A DNA stretch of 64,000 nucleotides from Ferruginibacter sp. (lineage in GTDB: Bacteria; Bacteroidota; Bacteroidia; Chitinophagales; Chitinophagaceae): assembly GCA_030831945.1 (NCBI GenBank), contig JAURKC010000002.1, forward strand, positions 116,654 through 180,653, written 5' to 3'. The stretch's first letter is position 1, and each line of letters starts with the position of its first letter. The notes under the pieces are model-generated. The model was not told where the DNA came from, made no database searches, and was given only the letters and a program-made list of their open reading frames with translations. Made by a program: the position numbers and the translations under genes. Of the stretch, positions 54,380 to 62,474 are shown piece by piece.

Positions 54380-55690
54380 TTAATTTCTAGCCTCAAAATT
54401 TGCATTGATTATTTGTAAATTAGAGACCATATTTAAATAGGTGTTTTCAGATTTTAAATAGTCTTCAAAAGATTTGAAATAGACATCTAGGCTAATCAAA
54501 CCGTTAATATATTTTTCAAAATTTGCAGTTGTGATCTTATTGAGTAATTCAAAATTATTTTTTGTTATTTCAATCAATTTTACGGTTGATTGATAGTTTT
54601 CTATTAAATTTTGGTCATTCATTAGAGATTGTTGAGTAGCAGATTTCAACTGCTCTTTAGAAACCTCTTTTTTAAATTGCATACTTTTTACCTTGTTCCT
54701 GTTAACCAATCCATTATATATGGGCAAGGTAGCCATAAAACTTATGTAGGAATAGTCATTCCAGGTGCCTCTACTGAAATCGATTCCAAAGTCATCTCGA
54801 AATTGGTCATATCCTTTGTATCCAACAAGGTTAAATTTTGGATAATACTTGGCTTTAGCTTCTTTAATTTGTAGGGAATCTATTTTCACCAACTGTTGTA
54901 ATGGCAAAAGTCCTTTGTCCGATCCTAATTCCTGTATTAGCTTATTTTCTACAAAGAGTTGTTCTGGCAAAGTGAATTGAAGATCAGTGCTAACAGGCAA
55001 ATCGACTAGATTTTTAATGTAAGCGATTGATTGTTTTAATAAAGTAGTTGACTGTATAATATTTTGTTTAATATTATTGCTACTCACTTTGGCTTGATTG
55101 AAAGAGGATTCATCTATAATCCCACTCGTATATTTATATTCAATTATTTTAACAATACTATCCGATAGTTGAAGGTCTTTTTCTGATATTTTAATAGCAG
55201 ATAAAGAGGTGATAATTGAATAGTATGTTTGAAGTATTTGTAATTTTAAATTTTGAATGGTTTGATCTTCTTGTGCTTTTAAAAGCTCAGTGTTTTGGTA
55301 AGCAATTTTTGATTGAAAAATATGCTGCCAATCCATAACCGATTGAACGGCGGAAATTCCCATCGAAGTAGTATAGGGTTTGCCCAATGAGATAGGGATA
55401 TATTTTCCAGGTTGACCAAAGGGTGCACCGGGTATATTTGTCGTAGATAGTTTTAAATTATATTGCGAATTGAAGGTTCCATTAATTTGAGGAGTCTTAA
55501 AATAATTGGAAGCTTTATAGTCATAGTTAGACTGAGTTATCTTCAGTTTATAAATTTTTAGGTTACTATTATTTTTTAAACTTAATTTAATCAATTCATC
55601 CGCATTTGCTATCACTAAGGTGTCAACATAGCTTGCTGTTGAAAGTTTAGCAATGAATATAAAAAATATAAAGAGGTAACTATGCTTCAT
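54380..55690 (-). CDS. TolC-family outer-membrane channel protein
   Basis: Outer-membrane efflux protein, 436 aa, with a signal peptide (YLFIFFIFIAKLSTAS) and two copies of the long alpha-hairpin typical of the TolC family. Representative segments are LIKLSLKNNSNLKIYKLK, LQTYYSIITSLSAIKISEKDL, then GIIDESSFNQAKVSSNN and, in the second half, EEAKAKYYPKFNLVGYKG-like sequence with ATLPIYNGLVNRNKVK. It forms the exit duct for the adaptor encoded 25 bases downstream; the pump itself is not encoded here. Confidence 0.88.
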   Translation of the reverse strand: MKHSYLFIFFIFIAKLSTASYVDTLVIANADELIKLSLKNNSNLKIYKLKITQSNYDYKASNYFKTPQINGTFNSQYNLKLSTTNIPGAPFGQPGKYIPISLGKPYTTSMGISAVQSVMDWQHIFQSKIAYQNTELLKAQEDQTIQNLKLQILQTYYSIITSLSAIKISEKDLQLSDSIVKIIEYKYTSGIIDESSFNQAKVSSNNIKQNIIQSTTLLKQSIAYIKNLVDLPVSTDLQFTLPEQLFVENKLIQELGSDKGLLPLQQLVKIDSLQIKEAKAKYYPKFNLVGYKGYDQFRDDFGIDFSRGTWNDYSYISFMATLPIYNGLVNRNKVKSMQFKKEVSKEQLKSATQQSLMNDQNLIENYQSTVKLIEITKNNFELLNKITTANFEKYINGLISLDVYFKSFEDYLKSENTYLNMVSNLQIINANFEARN

Positions 55691-55716
55691 GGTATTATAA
55701 AATAGACTAATTTTTT

Positions 55717-56541
55717 CTAATTGTTTAGTTGAAATAAATTTTGCCTTGCTTCTGAATCTTTTATTCTGTCTAAGCTATATTTAAAGGCACCAGTATCAAT
55801 GCTTAAAGTACCCCTGAATGGCCAATCTAATGCTACAATCATAAATATAACAGTAGAAAGAAGTATGCCTACTATTAAGCTCATTACGATATGTAATCGG
55901 GTATCTGTTTTAAAAAACCAGGATATTGAAATTAACACAACACATCCTATTAGGGTTACAAACCATACAATAGGAGGGAGTCCATTTTGTGTAGCATAAA
56001 CCCTTTCTCTTCTGGAACCAGCAAGAGTAGAGAATTTATTTAGACAAAGTTCATAGATAATTTTATCTCTTTCAGTTACGGGGTTAAATAAAATTAAATC
56101 TTGTTGAATTTTATTAAAGTCGTCTAAAGCGGCAAGTGGTAACTCTCCTTTTTTTGATTGTGGCCATTCTTTTTTGATAACATTCTTAATATATATTTTA
56201 ATGTCTTCTTTGATAGTTTTGGAAACCTGAGAAGGAAGCCCACTACAATCTCTATATAAAGCCAATAAATTTCCAGATTCTGTATCTACTTTTTCTTGAG
56301 AACTATTATAATTTTCCCATACTCCTACAGCTACTAAGCCGATTAGAATACCAAAAAATATTCCTATTATACCAGTAAAGTGAGATATTACATCGTTAAT
56401 TTCAATATCTTTTGAGTGAAAATATTTGGTAAGTGGCTTTTTTGCGACTAGGTATCCTAATACAGAAAAGGACGAAAATGTTATAAAAATAATAAGGTAA
56501 AGACCCCATTTTGAAAAATCATAAAGCCAAAAAAAATTCAT
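55717..56541 (-). CDS. DUF4239-like (bestrophin-like) membrane protein
   Basis: A 274-residue protein with four membrane segments in two pairs: residues about 12-34 and 49-74 (HFTGIIGIFFGILIGLVAVGVW), then 190-210 and 215-240. Between them lies a soluble helical region with VDTESGNLLALYRDCSGLP. This layout and the motif matching ExxxLxxLYRxxxxLP is characteristic of the DUF4239 family, sometimes described as bestrophin-like. It is the first gene of a three-gene set with the TolC-type and adaptor genes (26-base gaps). Its function, possibly ion conductance, is not established. Confidence 0.82.
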   Translation of the reverse strand: MNFFWLYDFSKWGLYLIIFITFSSFSVLGYLVAKKPLTKYFHSKDIEINDVISHFTGIIGIFFGILIGLVAVGVWENYNSSQEKVDTESGNLLALYRDCSGLPSQVSKTIKEDIKIYIKNVIKKEWPQSKKGELPLAALDDFNKIQQDLILFNPVTERDKIIYELCLNKFSTLAGSRRERVYATQNGLPPIVWFVTLIGCVVLISISWFFKTDTRLHIVMSLIVGILLSTVIFMIVALDWPFRGTLSIDTGAFKYSLDRIKDSEARQNLFQLNN

Positions 56542-57185
56542 AAGTTATTGGTTTTGTTGAATGATTAAATTTTAATAGTAGTTATATAAAACGTACTTTT
56601 TAAATAAGTTAAGTGAAAAATCTAATTTGAAAGCGAACCATTCAATTTGTTCTTCCAGTATCTTTTGAAGTTAAGGTTCCACGGACGCGTTTTAATTACG
56701 TTTTCTTAAAACTAACAATTTTATCAAAATTAAACCTTATTGGTATAATAAATTTTAATATTTGTTTCTATAGGCCTATCTAGACTTCCGGAAAGGGCAT
56801 TTAGCGCTAAGCATTAGGTCTGTTGTTATCTTTTTGCTTAAAAGTCTGCCTTAAGGATCGGCTCTTTACCCAAATTCTTTCAGACAAGCTAGGTTGTTTT
56901 GTGTTTGAATAGTATGAATAACTCTCCTGAAAATGACTGAGTTTGGGCTTTCAATGTAGCCAGTTGGAATGAATTATCTGCTAATAAAATGGCTTTTGTA
57001 TTTAAAAACCCTCTTATCTATTCTTCAATATATATATGTACTTAATATATAATTACAATACTATCAGTGTTTTATAATCCATTACAACAAATAGTTGATC
57101 TTATTGTCAGTATTTTGGTAAAGCTGTAATATATTTAATTTCTTAATGTTTTTTTCTAAGGGGTTTTATAATTTAGATTAGCGCA
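56542..57185. other. Long gene-free gap
   Basis: 644 bases between the divergent DUF4239-like gene and the AraC-type regulator. I found no credible protein gene on either strand. Base composition is more mixed than its surroundings in 56650-56900, with a palindrome TTAGCGCTAA at 56799-56808, then becomes AT-rich. A minus-strand open stretch near 56710-56630 (26 codons, no start) could be a decayed gene end but is too short to support. It probably holds the two divergent promoters. Confidence 0.5.
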
Positions 57186-58286
57186 ATGAACATCACTATC
57201 GATTCGATTATTCAATTTTCCTACTTCTTTATATTTGTTTTTTCAATCATTGTTTTTTTTGATGTCTTGATTCGTTTTAAATCCCCCGTTAAACTAAAAA
57301 TCTTTTTCTTATTATTTGTTTTGTCTTTTGTTGTTGTTTCCTTTTGTTTTTTTATCAGGACTGCTCCGGATCAATATATTCTTATTAAAATGATTGGCGC
57401 AATGCTTATTGGGACTTCATTGGTTCAAATATTTACTAATTTATATTTTATCCAACACAAGAGGATTGCAAATATTTATACCATTGCTGCGTATACAATT
57501 TATATTTTTTTGATATTTTATGTACAAATAATGGGATATGATACCGTATTTCCAAAATTTACTATTATTAAAAGTACAGGGGATCTAGGAGCTAGTAGTT
57601 ATAACCTGCCTATTTATCTCAATTTTTTTTTAGAGCTAGATTTTATTTTATTTAATTTATTTTGTCTTTATTACATATATAATATTTTATTTAAATTTTC
57701 ATTTAAGAATATTTATTTTAAAAGAATTAAAATCTGGACCTTTTGTTTTTTTATTATAATTGTGTCGCAATTAATTTTAATTCTATTGTATACTTTTTTA
57801 GAAATCCCTAACCATGTCAAAATTTTTATTACAATAGCATTCGGTTTAGGTTTACTATTAATTATTCTATATAGACCTAGTTTTATCAATAAAAATGGGT
57901 CTAAAATTTCATTAAGGTTTTTATTTAATAAAAATGATTTTATTGCCGGTGTCAATGCAATAGATTTCAATTTTCACTTTTATACTAATTTTTACTATAA
58001 AAATAAAACAGCCAATATTGTAGAATTTTCAACTATCATGGATGTAAACAAAGAAGTACTGTTTAATTATATTTATTTCACCTATTCAATGAGCTTTGAT
58101 GAATTAATTAATAAAACCCGAGTGGAATACTTTGTTGAGATCATCAAAGAACCAAAATTTAAAAATTATACCGTTGAAGCATTGGCAATGGAAGTTGGTT
58201 TTAGCTCTCGGCAGCGTTTTTATCAGCCTTTTAAAAAATATCATGGAGGTAATCCCTCTGATTTGATCGATATATTAAACGATTAA
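57186..58286 (+). CDS. Membrane-anchored AraC-type transcriptional regulator
   Basis: A 366-residue protein with an N-terminal membrane domain of about seven helices (residues 8-235) and a cytoplasmic C-terminal AraC-like helix-turn-helix region (about 260-366). The second HTH is clear: YTVEALAMEVGFSSRQRFYQPFKKYHGGNPSDLI, which matches the AraC pattern V-A-x2-v-G-F-s-S-x2-F-x3-F-K-k-x2-G-x-s-P. The first HTH is weaker (NKTANIVEFSTIMDVNKEVL). Seven-helix AraC regulators of this type are frequent in Bacteroidota and presumably sense a membrane or extracellular cue. The next gene encodes a second, shorter AraC-like domain, and two surface-protein genes follow. Confidence 0.84.
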   Translation: MNITIDSIIQFSYFFIFVFSIIVFFDVLIRFKSPVKLKIFFLLFVLSFVVVSFCFFIRTAPDQYILIKMIGAMLIGTSLVQIFTNLYFIQHKRIANIYTIAAYTIYIFLIFYVQIMGYDTVFPKFTIIKSTGDLGASSYNLPIYLNFFLELDFILFNLFCLYYIYNILFKFSFKNIYFKRIKIWTFCFFIIIVSQLILILLYTFLEIPNHVKIFITIAFGLGLLLIILYRPSFINKNGSKISLRFLFNKNDFIAGVNAIDFNFHFYTNFYYKNKTANIVEFSTIMDVNKEVLFNYIYFTYSMSFDELINKTRVEYFVEIIKEPKFKNYTVEALAMEVGFSSRQRFYQPFKKYHGGNPSDLIDILND

Positions 58287-58380
58287 CTAATTGAAAATCA
58301 GTGACATTTAAAATGATACAGCGTCATTTGATATAGTTACATCTGTAATTTTTTCTATCCCTTTAATTGTTCAAATTTTG

Positions 58381-58400
58381 TGATCCTAATTATTGGATCA
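58381..58400 (+). other. Inverted repeat abutting the start of the short AraC-like gene
   Basis: TGATCC and GGATCA pair around an eight-base loop; the last base is the A of the ATG at 58400. It could be a regulator-binding site or an mRNA hairpin limiting translation. Confidence 0.35.
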
Positions 58401-58780
58401 TGTCTTTATTTAATTTTATTTTGGTTTTTATTGGAAAGCATCGTAGTAATGGTGCTCCTATAAAAAATGTATTTGATCATTACTTTTTTGATTTAAAATA
58501 CTATCTACAAAAAGACGCTTCCATTAAATATTTTTCTCATTTATTAAAAGTGAGTGCTAAAAAAGTAGACGAAATTTCTTCTGTCTACTATACGCTTCCA
58601 TTTCAGCTACTGGTCAATGAACATAGGTATAAGCATTTTGTGGAAGAGATCGAAAATCCAATCAATGCTAATTTATCGATAGAGTCAATCATCAATCTAT
58701 GCGGATTTGATAGCAATGACAGTTTTGTTGATTATGTTAAAGAAAAGAGGCGTATCAATCAGTTACAAATAATTAGATAA
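58400..58780 (+). CDS. Short AraC-like DNA-binding domain protein
   Basis: A 126-residue protein whose body aligns with the C-terminal domain of the preceding regulator. Compare FFDLKYYLQKDASIKYFSHLLKVSAKKVDEI with the first HTH there, then LLVNEHRYKHFVEEIENP and the second HTH LSIESIINLCGFDSNDSFVDYVKEKR. The first residues are hydrophobic (SLFNFILVFIGKH), perhaps one membrane segment. The signature G-F is kept, but the C-terminal wing is shortened. It may be a truncated duplicate or a regulator that heterodimerises with its neighbour. The ATG at 58400 is preferred over a TTG at 58367. Confidence 0.68.
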   Translation: MSLFNFILVFIGKHRSNGAPIKNVFDHYFFDLKYYLQKDASIKYFSHLLKVSAKKVDEISSVYYTLPFQLLVNEHRYKHFVEEIENPINANLSIESIINLCGFDSNDSFVDYVKEKRRINQLQIIR

Positions 58781-58856
58781 TCATTTAAAATATACCCTTA
58801 TGAATAAATATACTTTTCTTGCTACTTTTTCGATTAAAACTTTGGATTGTTTTACT

Positions 58857-59441
58857 ATGATTAATAAACTCTTTTTTAAGAATGATTTATTAATCAAAGA
58901 ATTATTATCTTTTAAAAAACGCATTTCTCTAGTTATTTCCTTATTGCTGACATGCTTATTTTCTTCAGCCCAATCCAATTATCCTTATGCAATTAACATA
59001 GCGGGCAATCAAGTTACCAAAGGCAATTACAGTGTTGAGTGGAGTGTAGGCGAATCAGCAGCAATCAATATCATGGACAATAGTGATCTGTATCTCTTTA
59101 CCAATGGGCTTTTGCAATACAGCGTACATAATCAGGCAGAAAATAATTTGGTTCCTTCTTTTTTAACCAATGAAGTAGTGGTATATCCCAATCCAGTAAG
59201 AAATGAATTGCATATCAATATTCTTCATGCCAGTAAGGGTAATGACTTAATAGAGTTGTTGGATGAAAAGGGAACTAAATTAAAAGAAAAGGTCGTGGTA
59301 TACAATGGTATGGGTGCACTAGAAAACTGGAACCTAGGTGGTCTAAAAGCTGGGCAGTATTTTTTAAATATCCGCCATACTCATCCAGTAACAGGAAGAC
59401 TAATTAAAAAAGGCGCTTATAAAATTTTAAAAATTAATTAA
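58857..59441 (+). CDS. Exported protein with type IX secretion (type A) C-terminal sorting domain
   Basis: A 194-residue protein. A hydrophobic export segment (RISLVISLLLTCLFSSAQS) sits about 20 residues in from the ATG at 58857; the ATG at 58800 would push it 40 residues in, so I prefer the later one. The mature part begins NYPYAINIAGNQVTKGNYS and VEWSVGESAAINI, a short beta module. The last 80 residues are a T9SS type A sorting domain: VVVYPNPVRNELHINI, then LLDEKGTKL and LKAGQYFLNI, ending in IKKGAYKILKIN. Such small proteins are common next to large repeat surface proteins in Chitinophagaceae. Function unknown. Confidence 0.82.
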   Translation: MINKLFFKNDLLIKELLSFKKRISLVISLLLTCLFSSAQSNYPYAINIAGNQVTKGNYSVEWSVGESAAINIMDNSDLYLFTNGLLQYSVHNQAENNLVPSFLTNEVVVYPNPVRNELHINILHASKGNDLIELLDEKGTKLKEKVVVYNGMGALENWNLGGLKAGQYFLNIRHTHPVTGRLIKKGAYKILKIN

Positions 59442-59488
59442 TAGTGAATGGGCAATGATGAATAGTGAATATAGTTTGACCTAAACCT

Positions 59489-59547
59489 CTAAACCCGAAT
59501 TTAAAAGGACTAATAAAATTAAAGCTCAACTAAACTCGAATTTAAAA
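59489..59547. repeat. 18-bp direct repeat upstream of the large surface-protein gene
   Basis: CTAAACCCGAATTTAAAA (59489-59506) and CTAAACTCGAATTTAAAA (59530-59547) differ at one position, 41 bases start to start. They end 30 bases before the ATG at 59577. They may bind a regulator, for example one of the two AraC-like proteins encoded just upstream, since AraC proteins often use direct repeats. Confidence 0.45.
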
Positions 59548-59576
59548 AATTTAACAAACCAAAAACCCTTTAACAC

Positions 59577-62120
59577 ATGTATCCAAAATCACATTTTAAA
59601 AACAAGGCGCTATTATTTTTAGCCCTGTTGGCCCTAAGCTTTACTGGCTTTGCGCAGGCCCCTAACTTATTGAACTACCAAGGGGTAGCAAGAAATGCAG
59701 TGGGTAATCCTTTGCCAAATCAGTCAATGAAACTTCGTTTGTCGATTCATGATTTATTGCCATCGGGAGCGGTAGTTTATTCAGAAATCAGACAAATTAC
59801 TACCAACTTAGGTGGATTGTTTTCAGCACAGATAGGAAGTGCAGGAGCTAGCAGTAGCACTGGTACATTGGGTGGAGTAAACTGGGTAGTAGGAAATAAA
59901 TTTTTGCAAGTAGAATTGGATCCAACTTCTAATAACAATTATATAGATCTTGGAACGGTGCAGTTGGTGAGTGTGCCTTATGCTTTTGGAGCAGGCACTG
60001 CGGCTACTGTTAAAACGAATGCTAATTTAACAGGCGTAGTAACGAGTGTGGGTAATGCCACATCCATTGCGAATGGTGCCATTACGAGTGATATGATTGG
60101 AACATTGAATAAATCGAAGGTAGGTTTAGATTTAGTGAACAATACCAGTGACGCGTCTAAGCCTATTAGTACTTTAACGCAATCTGCTTTGGATTTAAAA
60201 GAAAATGCTACTAATAAATCTACTACAATAACACTTGGAACCAGTGATGATTTATATCCTACACAAAAAGCTGTTAAAACATATGTTGATAATCAAATTG
60301 CATCAGCAAGTATTGCAGATGCAGCTGTTAATGTAAAAGGAAAAATACAATTAGCGGGTGATTTAGGTGGAACTGCTGATGAACCTACTGTTCCAGGTTT
60401 ATTATTAAAAGCAGATGCTGCAAGTTTAGCAACAGTTGCAACAAGTGGTAGTTATAATGACTTAACTAATAAGCCAACAGTCCCAGCTGCATATAGTTTA
60501 CCAACTGCAAGTGCATCTGAATTAGGTGGATTTAAAGTCGGTACAGGTTTAACCATTACCGATGGTGTTTTAAGTGCTTCAGCTTCAGGTGTTCCTTACA
60601 CTGGAGCTACGCAAGCAGTGGACCTGGGGACCTATGATTTGAAGGTAAATGGAATGACTGTTGGGCTTGGTAAAAATGGACTTGATAACAACGTAGCAAT
60701 AGGTAAAGATGCTCTTAGTAGCACTACTACGGGATTCCAGGGTAATTACATTACAGCAGTCGGGTACGAGGCACTCAAAAACGATACGTGGGGTTACTAC
60801 AATACAGCAATCGGTTCTAACACTCTTTCAAATAATACCACGGGCTTAGCCAATACGGCTATAGGCAGCAATTCACTTCGACTTAACACTGATGCCAATT
60901 ATAACACTGCGGTTGGCGCCGAAGCACTTCGGAATAACAAGGGAAACGATAATACAGCAAGTGGTGCCTCAGCACTCGCAAAGAACACTACTGGACAATA
61001 CAATAGTGCATTTGGCAGATCCGCACTCACAAAAAACACTACAGGTTCAAATAATACAGCTACCGGAATAAATGCACTTGAAAATAATACGACTGGAAGC
61101 GAAAATACAGCGAATGGTGCATACGCACTTCAATTGAACACTGAGGGGAGAGAGAATAGTGCATTTGGCTTCTCCGCACTTAAAAGTAATACTACAGGAA
61201 AGTACAATACAGCGACTGGATTTAATGCACTTTCAAAAAATACGACAGGAGAACAAAATACAGCGACCGGATGGTATGCACTTCAGGCAAATACGACTGG
61301 AGCAAATAATACAGCGTTTGGTTGGGCTGCGCTTTATCCCAATACGACCGGAGCTAACAACACAGCGGTTGGAGAAGGCGCACTTAAAAACAATAGCACG
61401 GGTGATGATAATTCTGCCTTCGGTGAAGGCACACTTGCTAATAACACTACCGGGATATACAATAGTGCATTTGGGCGTGAATCACTTCACAATAGTAACG
61501 GTAACAATAATACGGCGATCGGCTGGCGTGCTGGCATGGCAATTACAACTGGCAGCAACAATACCGCAATTGGAATGCAAGCTAATTTTGGAGCCAACAA
61601 CTTAACCAACGCTACAGCTATAGGGTATCAAGCAAGCGTCTCGGCTGACAACAGCATTCAATTGGGAAACACAGCTGTAACTAATGTGAAAACTAGTGGT
61701 ACCATTACAGCCGGTGCGGTTACTTATCCAAAAGTAGATGGAACTGCTGGTCAAGTGTTAACTGCAAATGCAAACGGAATTCCAACATGGCAAGCTGCTG
61801 CTGCTCCTGCTGCTACTACTAAAACATACGATGGTCCGAGTTTTATCAGTGCATCTAATTTAAGTAACTATTCTGGCTATATATTGTCTACCCAACACAC
61901 AGGAAATCCTGGTTTTCCAGAAGACTTACCTAATGGGTTTACTGTAACAATTTATAATTACAGCGGTGGAACATTTGTTTCAAATGCATTAACTACCACT
62001 AGATTTTATACGCCTAGCAATGGACTTACAGGGAGTACAACTTTTTCAATTTTACCAGGTGGTATGGTTAATTTATTTGTGATTACTACCGATGGAACAA
62101 AAAGATATATTATAAAATAA
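59577..62120 (+). CDS. Large repeat-containing surface protein (adhesin-head / tail-fibre-like)
   Basis: An 847-residue exported protein. A signal peptide (ALLFLALLALSFTGFAQ) is followed by a beta domain common in Chitinophagaceae surface proteins (APNLLNYQGVARNAVGNPL to about 150). A phage tail-fibre-like stretch comes next (TLGTSDDLYPTQKAVKTYVD, then TSGSYNDLTNKPTVP). Residues about 382-690 hold some seventeen 17-residue repeats of the form N-T-T-G-x2-N-T-A-x-G-x2-A-L-x2, like the YadA/Hep_Hag head repeats of trimeric adhesins. The end is a 95-residue beta domain (YDGPSFISASNLSNYSGY to the terminus). No T9SS sorting domain, membrane anchor or peptidase S74 chaperone is visible. Probably a trimeric beta-roll fibre. 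Confidence 0.85.
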   Translation: MYPKSHFKNKALLFLALLALSFTGFAQAPNLLNYQGVARNAVGNPLPNQSMKLRLSIHDLLPSGAVVYSEIRQITTNLGGLFSAQIGSAGASSSTGTLGGVNWVVGNKFLQVELDPTSNNNYIDLGTVQLVSVPYAFGAGTAATVKTNANLTGVVTSVGNATSIANGAITSDMIGTLNKSKVGLDLVNNTSDASKPISTLTQSALDLKENATNKSTTITLGTSDDLYPTQKAVKTYVDNQIASASIADAAVNVKGKIQLAGDLGGTADEPTVPGLLLKADAASLATVATSGSYNDLTNKPTVPAAYSLPTASASELGGFKVGTGLTITDGVLSASASGVPYTGATQAVDLGTYDLKVNGMTVGLGKNGLDNNVAIGKDALSSTTTGFQGNYITAVGYEALKNDTWGYYNTAIGSNTLSNNTTGLANTAIGSNSLRLNTDANYNTAVGAEALRNNKGNDNTASGASALAKNTTGQYNSAFGRSALTKNTTGSNNTATGINALENNTTGSENTANGAYALQLNTEGRENSAFGFSALKSNTTGKYNTATGFNALSKNTTGEQNTATGWYALQANTTGANNTAFGWAALYPNTTGANNTAVGEGALKNNSTGDDNSAFGEGTLANNTTGIYNSAFGRESLHNSNGNNNTAIGWRAGMAITTGSNNTAIGMQANFGANNLTNATAIGYQASVSADNSIQLGNTAVTNVKTSGTITAGAVTYPKVDGTAGQVLTANANGIPTWQAAAAPAATTKTYDGPSFISASNLSNYSGYILSTQHTGNPGFPEDLPNGFTVTIYNYSGGTFVSNALTTTRFYTPSNGLTGSTTFSILPGGMVNLFVITTDGTKRYIIK
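60720..61640 (+). repeat. Tandem 51-bp (17-residue) repeats inside the surface protein gene
   Basis: About seventeen in-frame units; ten consecutive ones in the middle are exactly 17 residues long, while the first two and a 16-residue unit near residue 450 vary. Gly and Asn-Thr positions are most conserved, the two x residues after TTG and after G are most variable. Base composition is richer in G and C than the flanks, and another frame stays open for nearly 450 bases because each unit lacks stops in it. Confidence 0.85.
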
Positions 62121-62176
62121 CTACTTGTTTTAAAGTTTTGATGTAAAGTTATTTAAGGACGAGTCAATCCCTAGCC

Positions 62177-62221
62177 ACCCCTCAGACACATTACGGAGTC
62201 CTGTTTCTGAGGGGTTTCTTT
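62177..62221 (+). terminator. Intrinsic terminator after the surface protein gene
   Basis: ACCCCTCAGA pairs with TCTGAGGGGT across a 19-base loop and is followed by TTCTTTT. The loop includes CGGAGTCCTG, a sequence also present in the nearby REP-like elements. Confidence 0.75.
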
Positions 62222-62242
62222 TACCTCCCTTGGCCTTATCTA

Positions 62243-62314
62243 AAAAAATTGGTTACTTTTTTTGATCACGAAAGATTAATAATCAATAGACACAGGACCG
62301 GAGTCCTGCGCCTG
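62243..62314 (+). repeat. REP-like element, copy 1
   Basis: A 72-base unit ending in a hairpin, CAGGAC-CGGA-GTCCTG, with flanking CA/CG partial pairing and a downstream CGCCTG. It is about 90 percent identical over its whole length to the unit at 63615-63686 in the same orientation, and these two enclose the fic gene. Confidence 0.85.
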
Positions 62315-62401
62315 GGACGAATTCGATGAGATCCTAGATCTATTTAGACCGAAAACATAGAATCTTGCATTAACTGCATATGATTCAAATTTCATACTAT
62401 T

Positions 62402-62474
62402 TGACACTTATTTTTACGAAATAAGTCAAAAATCGACTATTTTGACTTATATTTGATTTAAATGAGTCAAAATG
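62402..62474. promoter_or_regulatory. Operator-like inverted repeats upstream of fic
   Basis: ATAAGTCAAAA (62421-62431) and TTTTGACTTAT (62440-62450) form a perfect 11-bp inverted repeat with an eight-base spacer. Related half-sites occur at 62400-62410 (TTTGACACTTAT-like) and at 62465-62473 (GAGTCAAAATG), the last overlapping the fic start codon. The layout suggests a repressor that shuts off fic, possibly the Fic protein itself through its winged-helix tail. Confidence 0.6.

Larger units (their letters stand above)
62121..62471. other. Surface protein-fic intergenic region
   Basis: 351 bases with no gene. It contains the terminator at 62177-62221, the first 72-base REP-like repeat at 62243-62314, and the inverted-repeat operator-like sites before fic at 62402-62474. 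Confidence 0.7.

Noticed and set aside
56630..56712. Short minus-strand open stretch that could be the end of a decayed gene
   Set aside because: Only 26 codons, no start codon, and no family recognised; not enough to annotate.
61159..61605. Second open frame inside the surface-protein repeats
   Set aside because: A 51-bp repeat keeps any stop-free frame open; the resulting sequence has no features of its own.
62462..62474. Alternative ATG at 62462 for the fic gene
   Set aside because: It is in a different reading frame from the Fic protein; the ATG at 62472 is the only consistent start nearby.
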